Shown here piece after piece: positions 12,721 through 21,025 of a stretch of 21,691 bases of DNA. The notes beneath the pieces were generated by a model. It was not told where the DNA came from and did not search any database. It saw only the letters and a program-made list of their open reading frames with translations. The stretch comes from Saccoglossus kowalevskii (Eukaryota > Hemichordata > Enteropneusta > Harrimaniidae). The DNA is taken from NCBI RefSeq assembly GCF_000003605.2, contig NW_003153745.1:94552-116242 (forward strand), written 5' to 3'. Within the stretch, counting starts at the first letter, position 1, and each line of letters opens with the position of its first letter. The translations under genes were made by a program, and so were the position numbers.

Positions 12721-12945
12721 TTGGGTAATGGTCGGGTGTACCGCCGTCGTTGACTCCGCGCGGATGACGCCGGGGGCTTGTTACAAGTGCGTTGCTGGTG
12801 GTCCGTTTTGGGAATTAGCCGATTATCCATCCATGTAATACTACCACGGCCAGTCGACACTACCTCCCGACATGGACTAGCAGACTTTGTCGGTGGACAC
12901 TTCGCACAGCGGGAGAATTTACCGGGGATACTAAGCAACCAACAG
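12700..12945 (+). other. Probable untranslated exon 1 of the CNG-channel-like gene
   Basis: This GC/CpG-rich block stands out from its surroundings and ends ACCAACAG|GTACGTACGTATGT, a strong splice donor at 12946. Joined to the acceptor at 15690/15691, the frame of the downstream ATG meets an in-frame TAA at 12932-12934, eight codons upstream of the ATG. The exon is therefore untranslated with respect to the main protein, and the ATG at 15701 is the first in-frame start. The 5' end is approximate. The exon carries a short upstream ORF (12728-12838) and a minimal ATG-GAC-TAG near 12873. It is supported by composition, donor quality and frame logic only; no transcript evidence is available. Confidence 0.45.
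12728..12838 (+). other. Upstream ORF in exon 1, 36 codons
   Basis: ATG at 12728 opens a 36-codon frame ending at TAA 12836-12838, entirely inside the predicted untranslated exon. A second in-frame ATG lies at codon 13. The translation begins MVGCTAVVDSARM and resembles no family I know. If the transcript starts upstream of 12728, this uORF would precede the channel start and could lower its translation. Whether it is translated cannot be seen from sequence. Confidence 0.25.
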
Positions 12946-13765
12946 GTACGTACGTATGTACGCATAATTTGATCATTTCGCGAGCTCTTCCTGATGTCTG
13001 TGTGAAAGAGCCGGCAACAACGTTGATTGCCGATGCACGGCCTTTCCTGCGTATGTTAGGAATATTGACAGTACATTGTGACAAATCGATGTTTTATCGT
13101 TTTTCGATTTAAGCTTCAACTCATTTTGTTCATTTTTGGTGGATGACTCGCTGTCACTGGAGAATACACGGAACGTGCAGAAAATAACGCGATCTTACCT
13201 CAATGGTTGTAACTTCAAGGAGGATATAAACGTGGGGTGCTCACGCCTGTGTTGTATCCGTTATAAAATCGCGGGTGATATTCGCTAACTCAAGTCGTTG
13301 ATTTTGATTCTGAAATTCGGAGTCGCTATGCCTCTTTTTATTATTCCTCGGTCACAAGTATAATGTCTGATTAAATCATCAAACTCATCCTATACGGATG
13401 AACGTCATGACAAAGAAACGACGTGTCGTGCTGTGCTGTTTCATTTACGGCATTGTCGAAGAACGTTGTGCGCACTGAAAGTCTTTTCCACGTAACCTTT
13501 AGGCGTATATCTTCAAACATGAATGTTATGGTTAGAATTCAGTAGAAAACACTCAGCATATAGGATGGAAGAGTGGAAATAAAAATGACAACAACTTTAA
13601 ACCAATATCCGTCCTTTGCAAGACAGGGACAATTTTATTTATTTTAGATATATTTCAACCAATTCTTCAACCCGATCATGCGGCAAACCGCAGTACAAGC
13701 ACATTTTTAATCAACTCCGAAACAAAATCAATTTGTAAAATGAACATTGCTAGAGCTCCCGGTCT

Positions 13766-14191
13766 ATGCATGTGCACGACTGCCTAGATCCTCAATCTTG
13801 CGACTCTTATCCGTGGAAGCCAGCCAATTTAAGTGACCAGGCTAGCTCTTCAGGGGAGTCCATCATTCACTATGTGATCTGTATTAGCGGTTGCTTGGCA
13901 ACCTCAACCGCGCAAAAGTCGCAGACCTCGTTTTTAATGGCTACAGCGATAGTTGAGCGCACACCTTATAGGGAAAGTATTAATATTGTAAATAGTAAAT
14001 GGCATTATCTCGTTCCTTTCTTTTCCCACATGGTAGCTGTGCTTCGTGACTATCCACAATCAGTACCGCGTCATTTGTTCCATGAGTCAACCTCTGTGAG
14101 CCATCTAAGAAATCGAGTCTTGTATTGTACAATTGTATATGATGTAATCCTATATTATAATGTTTTGACGGTTTTGGGGCCACTAGTTTGA
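13766..14191 (+). other. Unassigned 141-codon open frame in intron 1
   Basis: An ATG-to-TGA frame of 141 codons is the longest ATG-initiated frame in the window. AATAAA lies at 14216-14221, 25 bases past the stop. The translation has no family resemblance I recognise. It starts polar (MHVHDCLDPQSCDSYPWKP) and ends hydrophobic (VLYCTIVYDVILYYNVLTV). The ATG context is weak (pyrimidine at -3). The X-box-like palindrome at 13889-13903 falls inside it. A chance frame of this length is uncommon but quite possible in 43 kb of two-strand sequence. It could be a chance frame, an intronic nested gene, or a prematurely polyadenylated form of the host transcript. Confidence 0.12.
13889..13903 (+). promoter_or_regulatory. 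X-box-like RFX site (perfect inverted repeat), intron 1
   Basis: GGTTGC-TTG-GCAACC is a perfect 6-base inverted repeat with a 3-base centre. The inner 13 bases (13890-13902) match the RFX X-box consensus RYYNYY-N(1-3)-RRNRAC at every position, with the typical GTTGC and GCAAC arms. RFX factors control ciliary genes across animals. The site lies about 950 bases downstream of the exon 1 donor, so if functional it would act as an intronic enhancer. Confidence 0.35.
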
Positions 14192-14257
14192 AATTACATA
14201 TCATTATTTATAAGCAATAAAAGCATGGATGATGAGACCCACCAATCATGTGTCAGA

Positions 14258-14272
14258 CACGTGTATCACGTG
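14258..14272. promoter_or_regulatory. Tandem CACGTG E-boxes, 9-base spacing
   Basis: Two perfect CACGTG hexamers (14258-14263 and 14267-14272) sit in the direct repeat CACGTGTAT x2. Closely spaced E-boxes bind bHLH factors such as USF/MYC/CLOCK-type proteins. Nothing here says which, and a short tandem duplication by slippage explains the pair equally well. Confidence 0.2.
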
Positions 14273-15515
14273 TATCACCACTTGTCAATTACGTATCTAG
14301 ATAATTAAGAAGATGCAACATACATCAAAACTTCAATAACGCGGTGTCTCATCAGAACAGTCCTTCATCTACACTCTGGCCGCCCTGGAATCGTGTTTTG
14401 AATGAAGGGTGAATCAGAATAACGAATCCATTAGTATACATTAGCTGATATTATAAATCTTACTTTGTTCTCACTACTCTTGATTCTTTTTTACTGTGTC
14501 AGTTTCTATGAATGGCATTACAAAGGGCGTAAACACCGTGAACTTAGTATAAGTAAATGTTAAGATGGACAGAATAGTGGGAACTAGATATCATGCTATC
14601 GATGACTGACTACGTCACGCTGACTGTATATAAATATAAATATTAATTCATTAATGAACTACACCGTATTTAGTAAATAACCCATCGTCATAAATCACCG
14701 TGAACGCAGCTGCATGCTGTAATCGGTATTAAACGGGCGTGATATAGAATATACGGGGAAGGAGTAATGTTTCAACGCGGGCGTCTATAACGATCGACGT
14801 CAACAATTAGTCGACATTGAACGGTGGACAGCAGTACGAGTCTGAACTCACGCACTGTTCGACCGACCACGAGACAACGCGTGTGGTTTCTATGGAAACA
14901 CAATGCGAGCCATTGAGTCAGAAATGCCGTATTCTGAGCCATGACATATTTAACAAGACCACGTAAGCTAAATATCAAAATAGTCACCTAGTGTAAAAAC
15001 TTGGTGTTCAGACTGGAGCGTTGTGGAGAGGCGCGTTCAAAGAAGATAGCCCTAACCTCATTATTATTTTTAATATAAACACGTGGCAACGCATGGCAAC
15101 ATCAAAACAAATGGCGAGGGGACTGTATTAACAAGGACTATAAGAATATAACATGTTATCATATTAGCTTGCCACGCAGAATGTCGTGTTAATCGACAAT
15201 CCACGTTACTGCACTCTGTTACGACGGTTACAACGACACATTTTCGAAGCGATATCCGAGTAAATTAAAACTGCTTCTGAATATTCGCCACTTTAACGTT
15301 CACCATCAAATTATAGGTCTCTGAGTTGGTTCAGTAAATTAAATGTCATTTATTCCCATGAAAGTGTTCGATGATCACTGGTATTTATAATGTAGCTCAC
15401 TCGGTTTCAAATTTACTTATATATTTTATAGTACATTCAAATGTGAATTCCATTGCACACTGATCAACGACTAACAATCCAGTCAATCAACGGTGAGATG
15501 CGGTTGGCCTCGACC

Positions 15516-15529
15516 GTTGCCGGAGAAAC
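15516..15529 (+). promoter_or_regulatory. X-box-like RFX site upstream of the start-codon exon
   Basis: GTTGCC-GG-AGAAAC matches the RFX consensus RYYNYY-N(1-3)-RRNRAC fully and differs from a classical GTTGCC-NN-GGAAAC site at one base. It ends 161 bases before the exon 2 acceptor and about 171 bases before the ATG. In nematodes, functional X-boxes of ciliary genes typically lie within a few hundred bases of the start codon. If a second promoter lies just upstream of exon 2 (an AT-rich ATATATATTG string is at about 15542-15551), this site would be in promoter position; otherwise it is intronic. Confidence 0.35.
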
Positions 15530-15700
15530 CCGAGACTCTCAATATATATTGACGTGCGAAGAAGAATCGTACTGACTGACAAGAGTATTCATATTACGTC
15601 GCCCAGTTAACGCCATATTATCTTAGACGTAATTATATTCATCACTTGTTAATGTTTCACGCTTGTTTGTTATACGTTCTCTCATTTCAGTAGGGGAGAT

Positions 15701-15790
15701 ATGGAACCGGTTATGGAGGAGAAGCCTGGCAACGACGATGATGAACCGAATGAACCATCCGGGGACGAGGCGGACACCGAAGAAGAAGAA
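15701..15790 (+). CDS. CNG-channel-like protein, first coding exon (residues 1-30)
   Basis: The exon runs 15691-15790, between the acceptor CTCTCATTTCAG and the donor GAAGAA|GTATGT. The ATG at 15701 has purine at -3 (G) and G at +4, and an in-frame stop lies upstream in the spliced exon 1, so it is the best start. It codes for 30 residues, of which 15 are Asp or Glu and only one is Lys or Arg, starting MEPVMEEKPGNDDDEP and ending with four Glu. It ends in phase 0 and matches the phase of exon 20960-21025. The acidic leader would be the cytoplasmic N-terminus of a cyclic nucleotide-gated channel. By itself it carries no family signature; assignment rests on the next exon. Another frame is open across the exon but gives a basic, less protein-like translation and does not join the channel exon in frame. 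Confidence 0.5.
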
Positions 15791-17163
15791 GTATGTGCGT
15801 CTATTAACCTTAACCTATTTTTTGTTTCGTTTGACAAATTTCCGAAAACATCGTCATGACAGAGGAGTTGATCCACTGTATCCAAAATTATGGGAACGTG
15901 CTGGATTTATTTCGATTTAATTGTATTTTAGTAGCAACACTTAGATGAATGTCGTAGAAAAAAAATCGTATGAGTATAAGCTAATAACATTGCCTGGAGC
16001 GCGCTGTCTAAGTAGACTGAGCGGGGAAATGGAAGACAACTGGAAGCAGTAGTATTTAATCACGAAATGTCAATGCACCTGACTAACGCTTCGTGAGCGA
16101 TGCGACTCAGTGTTACCTGTAAGCCATGGTGCATGTGAATTAGTCGATAATGGTCCATGCACGAACTACGGTGTATAAAAAAAACACACATACGTATACA
16201 AGTCCATAATATTATTAGCGTATTACAACTGACGTACATACACAAATTGTGGACTGAGGCAGACATTGGAAATGATTCATTGTACACCCATTGTTCAGCG
16301 AACACGGAGATGGGGAAGGGTTGCTTCTTCGTGGACTGGGAGCGATCTCCGCTCATATTAGTTCGTCACATTCATGACTATATGTTTAAAATTCAGTATA
16401 CAAACAAAAAAATTAATTTAACAATTCTATTTTGGTTCAAAACAAACATATCTTTCGAAAAGGCGGATTTCTCATACACATTTTACTCTTAACACTGTAT
16501 TACAACATTCACGCCCATGAGATTTTCATAGAAGAGCGTATATATTTGCGTAAATCGACTCGGACGTGATTTGAATATAGATCCCACTTGATTAAGTATC
16601 GCATTATCGTTGGAAAATTTAGCGGCCTCTGGCTACTATCATCACTGACTCACGATGATGGTACGTTTTACCACAGTCCTTCTACCCCGTTGACTTTACC
16701 AATATTAATGCGCATGCGCTATAAGACACGAATTTATACATTTACATACATGTATTTGAACGTGTGTAAATTAACCAATTACGAATATATAGTTGACAGA
16801 ATAATTTCTTCAATTCCTAGGAAACAATATCTGAGCAAATGTTGTTTCTAGTTTAATATATACTGTTTTTAGTATGTGTAAATACATTGGGCAATCATTT
16901 TAAATACGTCAAATTAATTATGTAAAATACGTAGTAATATGCACCTATATTTAGGGAAGCTGCGTAATTTCTATCTTTGACAGTGACTTTCCTTCATTGT
17001 GTTAATTTCATGAACTGTTCGACCGGAATACGCTCGGTTTGTGGGATGCCCGGTGGTCGAGGGGAATACGTGCGGTAATGCACGCAGTATACGTTTACTT
17101 TTGATTCTAGATTTTTCATTTTAGGTTTTAGTTTTATCATATACCTTACAGGGTCCATTAAAA

Positions 17164-17584
17164 ATGCTACTAACGCTTTATTTATCTCGGCTATTAATAA
17201 TATTTCTGTCATTTATCCAAACGTTTTCCTTGCAGATTGATAACAAATATCACACCCAGAAAAACAGTTCCTATATTATTCAAATGTTATACCGCAAAAT
17301 CACTGTATATTGTACACGGAGAACTGTATTTTGGTTTACAGTGCCGATTCTTCAAAATGCATTTGTTCCAATACGTTCTAGAAATAATATGTCCACCAGG
17401 GAAGTCACAGTTTCGCCAGATATCACGCCAATTAGAGTGCGTTCCGCAGAACTCGTGCTTTGCTCGAATTTCGCATTTCTTCGGTTTCAACGAGTTAACA
17501 TTACTAGAAAATTATACAGCTTCCGATGATTTTCTGTGTTACACACTTAATGAGGGATGTGTGCTAATAAGTAAAAATATATAA
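17164..17584 (+). other. Two overlapping unassigned open frames in intron 2
   Basis: Frame A has an ATG at 17164 and 121 codons ending at TGA 17527-17529. Its first residues, MLLTLYLSRLLIIFLSFIQ, look like a signal peptide or membrane anchor. Frame B is open from 17201 to TAA 17582-17584. Its translation is Cys-containing and acidic near the end (GFNELTLLENYTASDDF) and looks more protein-like than the rest of frame A. A plausible acceptor, TTTTCCTTGCAG, lies at 17224-17235. Exon 2 spliced to it would read frame A in phase 0. I recognise no family in either frame. Possibilities are a frameshifted relic, an alternative terminal exon, or chance in AT-rich DNA. Confidence 0.15.
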
Positions 17585-20135
17585 ATATATTTTATCAAAA
17601 GGAGCTTTTTTTCACATCCCCACATAATAACATTTTTTTTTTTAAATGTTAACATTATACGCTAGCAAAATGTATCAAGCGTTCTAACTGAACGGAACCA
17701 TATGATTCGCTTCTACAAAGGATCTTGTTTTCAATACGTCATCTAAGTAACCGAGTTTGTTCTTTGTCTGATGTCGCAGCAATTAGAACATTAGCTTGCG
17801 TCGCACGGGAGTAGGAAACAGCTTTAAAGAGCTCCGTCTTGTAACAACATGTTTGAGAAATTACCACATAAAGAGAATAATGAGCAGACTAATTAGATCT
17901 ACGGTCAAATATATAAATATATCTTTCTCGGATCGACAGCTTTAGTCATCTACTACTTAATTAAGCACCAGTATCTATTGAGACCTGTCAGAGTAGAAAA
18001 CAGTATAACAATAACTCAGGACCTGACAGCTAAGTACGTTGCTATATGGCTGAGCGTCCTTGGAAAATATTGGGATCATTACTTCGAGAATTGATGTTCT
18101 TGGCTTTTGCGTATATGTTTGCTACACACATTTAAAATTCATTTGTTAACTACGTAGTTTACCACTATGCGAACGATTTTTTTTTCTACACGTGTACGTT
18201 TTTTTTTTTCGATCATATACTGTTACTATAGCTTTAATAGTTCATCATACTTTCGCTTGTTGCAAAAAAATGTTCGTCGAATTCGATACATGTAATAAGT
18301 TATTCGTTTGTAAGCCTCGGCGAAAAACTCAATAGAAGACTTGGATTTGTCTAGATTGTCGTAGGCGACATGATGAATTGACGAAAAATTCCCATCAGTG
18401 ATTCCTCAGAAACTGTTTAATTCGTATTAGGTGGTCCATGTATCTGTGGATGGATATAACTTCAATTTGCGGCCAATTTAAATTCTAGACAATAGCGACT
18501 CCTTGACGGTTCGCAAACAAGAGACGACTGCTCACATGTAGATGGGATTTTTTTTGTTCCGTTACTATGGTTTAGCTTGACACTTACGTGCGCACTGACT
18601 ATAATTTGGTATTTTCTTCTTCGCTTTATTCAGTTTCATTTGTACATACTTGCCGATATTGTATAATGTTACTGAAAAGAGATTACGTGTCTCATCGGTT
18701 GTAGATTTCAGAGCAATTCTGTATGCAACCTAGAAGCCATATCCGCCCCAGTGTTATGACGGAGTAAAATTGAGTCGTGCTTAATTATATATGTATATTC
18801 GGTGAATTTTCGAATCTTAGACATGGACTTTAATTACTTGAGTGATCCTTATCATATATAATAGTAACTAATTCTGTTTACTGGTAATTAAGCCATATGC
18901 CGTTACGGCATACCCAAAGGTGGGTGGATTACATTGCGGCGACCAGTGTCTATTATGTGATGTCACCCTCCTTCGTGATACAATTGTTTGATATAAAGTG
19001 GTATGGTTGCATATGAGTGGTGTCATGATCTTTTTTAGCATAACATATGAGTCCGTTTCAGAGGCATGAATCGAACAGGATCGGGTGTTTTTTGTTTTTT
19101 GCTACAAAAATTGTTTAATTCACGTGATGAGGGTCAAATATGGCGATGTTGTTAATGTTACATACAAGTAGACTATAATGACCTACCAACATGAACTATG
19201 TCTTGTAATCAGAATCAGCTGAGCGACTGGCGCATGTGGCCGTGACCGTTTTTGTGAAACACATGAGGCATCACTTCATGGCTGATTTGACTATATATGG
19301 AGATGTGCCTTTCAATTGTAGCTTCTTTGCGTTCTTAAATTTGCAGTTTCAATAAACGAATCATGTTTAATTGAGCTTGACGTCTCAGGCGCGATGTGAT
19401 TTTTATGTTCTAGCAATTGCCCCAGGGTAAAGTTAAGCAAAAAAAAAAGAATTGACTGACGTTCTAGTCTAGTTTGACCTGAGCAAATGGTTTCACGGTC
19501 AGGGCGAGCAATTAATAATAGCTACATGATTTTAGGATACCAATCAGGTTTAAAGATGTACTACTCATATTGCTTATCTGTTCTTTATTTTTGGATTTCG
19601 CTGACACTTCGACTGAGTATGTCACGTGTCATCATAATCTGCAGTTTCTGCTGATTTCAACACTGACAACTAAGAGCGGCTGCTAAGAAGAAGTCGTATG
19701 TTTAAAAGAAAAGGCCTCTGTACATTAGATCAACAATTTAAATATACATAATTGCAATTCTGACACAGAGTTGTTATGCTAAATAGATAAAGGTTTGAGG
19801 TTTCGAAGTGAAATATCTCTCAACTCCAAGTCCCTTGCCAGGGCGTCGTGGATCGTCAACAAATAATGTATAGACTCGCCTATCGCAATGTGAAGTCATA
19901 AAACAATATCATCCCACGTAACCAGTTGGCACTAAATATGTTGATACTATAATATTAATAAAACTACGTTTTACAAAACCATAACTGTCCCTTTTTTATT
20001 TCTAAATCCAGATTTTTGTATACGCCGCAGACAGTGGACTAGTATTGTAAAATTCTTAGCTGTCTTAATGAAAAACATGTGAAATGCACGTGATATTGAA
20101 TTCCTTTTTGCCAATCCGCTTCTTCCATTTATCAG

Positions 20136-20153
20136 CAAGTGGTCTCGGAGCAG
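20136..20153 (+). CDS. Candidate 18-base in-phase microexon
   Basis: CAAGTGGTCTCGGAGCAG is preceded by a good pyrimidine tract and AG (CCGCTTCTTCCATTTATCAG) and followed by GTACAG, a moderate donor. Its length is a multiple of three, and it would insert QVVSEQ between the two phase-0 coding exons without changing the frame. The same frame stays open past the donor to 20354, ending in hydrophobic residues, so an unspliced terminal version is also conceivable. It rests only on splice-site appearance and phase; a chance pair of borders is quite possible. Confidence 0.2.
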
Positions 20154-20199
20154 GTACAGGGTATATATTTCAGTATATGTGCGTTAAAACATGTTATGG

Positions 20200-20207
20200 T
20201 GACGTCA
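20200..20207. promoter_or_regulatory. Full CRE palindrome TGACGTCA in intron 2
   Basis: The 8-base consensus for CREB/ATF proteins is present in full, 47 bases after the candidate microexon. It is one of two full CREs I found in the window, the other being at 5665-5672. There is no adjoining promoter structure, so a functional role is only a possibility. Confidence 0.2.
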
Positions 20208-20959
20208 CATCATTTACTCCGATCGGCGCTGAGCATCAATGATCAAATAATGCAGCTCTACAAGTCTACTGGGGTCTACTTTTTTCTCAACTTAATCGTT
20301 TTCAGATATTGCTTTCAGTTTATCATTTATACAATGCATATGAATCTGATATAAATAATTCCCGTGTGGGTAAATCAAGCATTCCTAGTACCCTTATCTT
20401 GCTACAGTAATATGTAAATTTCGTAATATATGTAGAAATATGCACAAGTATATTGTTCTACCGTCGATCACTTCAATTAATTTAAAAGGAAATCGACTCA
20501 CTCTATGTTTGATTTAGTGACTTTACGCCGATACATTGGTTGGCTAGTCGGCGCACGTATTACCCTCTTTGTGGGCAGCCCGTAGATTTACGATTCTCGG
20601 TAACCGTTGTTCTTCTGTGAATGCATTTGTTGTTATACTAACAAAATAACATACTGCGTTTGAAATTGCCTTTGCTATCTGCCTTGGGGGAATCAAACTC
20701 TCATTCAGAACCACATGCCTAATAAGTCACTAGTTCATGCTGAGCGGCAGTGAAAAAGGAACCGCCAAACCGTTGTCGCGTGAGACGTGACCCATTTGTA
20801 ATTTAATATGTCAATTTAGTGTCGAGATGTAAAAATGTGTTATAATGGTGATATTGACATTGGGTCGATTGCAATGTATGTTTAATATGCTTGAATTCAT
20901 AAATAAATGCATGCAAACAAAATGTTTTAAGATCATATGTTTTTTTGATTTGACTCTAG

Positions 20960-21025
20960 AAACAATCTCAAGATCTGGGAGGATTTGTAGTTGATCCCGA
21001 GGGTGATTTCATCTATTATTGGATG
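20960..21025 (+). CDS. CNG-channel-like protein, exon entering helix S1 (22 residues)
   Basis: The exon is bounded by the acceptor TTTGATTTGACTCTAG and the strong donor ATG|GTAAGT, is phase 0 at both ends, and is in frame with the ATG exon 15701-15790. It ends GGFVVDPEGDFIYYWM. Cyclic nucleotide-gated channels have a conserved DPxGxxYYxWL stretch where the cytoplasmic N-terminus enters transmembrane helix S1. Aligned without gaps, the Asp, Pro, Gly, one Tyr and Trp of that signature are kept. From family knowledge the full protein would be a tetrameric cation channel opened by cGMP or cAMP, with S1-S6, a pore loop, a C-linker and a cyclic-nucleotide-binding domain. None of those parts lies in the window, so an alpha-type subunit is a reasonable but unproven reading. 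HCN and KCNH channels have a different sequence at this point. Confidence 0.6.

Larger units (their letters stand above)
12946..15690 (+). other. Intron 1 of the CNG-channel-like gene
   Basis: The intron starts GTACGT and ends in the pyrimidine-rich acceptor CTCTCATTTCAG at 15679-15690. Its 2.7 kb contain two RFX/X-box-like motifs (13890-13902 and 15516-15529), a tandem pair of CACGTG E-boxes (14258-14272), and a 141-codon open frame followed by AATAAA (13766-14221), all listed separately. TATA-like strings occur at 13222-13229 and near 14630, but no start site can be tied to them. The rest shows no recognisable element. Confidence 0.45.
15791..20959 (+). other. Intron 2 of the CNG-channel-like gene
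   Basis: This intron of about 5.2 kb runs from GTATGT to the acceptor TTGATTTGACTCTAG. Apart from the items listed separately (open frames 17164-17584, candidate microexon 20136-20153, CRE 20200-20207) it is AT-rich with no recognised element. Other open frames (16157-16492, 16588-16851, 16060-16356 minus) have chance-like translations. A small GC-rich patch at about 17020-17095 contains GGAATACG twice and a GTGC-ggtaat-GCAC hairpin of unknown meaning. The perfect 17-base palindrome at 18896-18912 and a T-run-flanked TACACGTGTA at 18187-18196 also lie here. Confidence 0.45.

Noticed and set aside
12860..13084. Minus-strand open frames over the GC-rich exon 1 region
   Set aside because: They are explained by fewer AT-rich stop codons in the CpG-rich block. 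The plus-strand donor and frame logic fit better.
13222..13229. Plus-strand ATATAAAC as TATA box of an intronic promoter
   Set aside because: No initiator or exon with a usable donor follows at the expected distance.
13199..13267. Minus-strand TATA-like string with a GAG|GTAAGA donor, suggesting a divergent promoter
   Set aside because: The donor is good, but there is no coding potential, no initiator and no partner exon, so I could not support a transcript.
19060..19095. Minus-strand GTTCGATTC as a tRNA T-loop
   Set aside because: The flanking five bases do not pair and no other tRNA arms are present.
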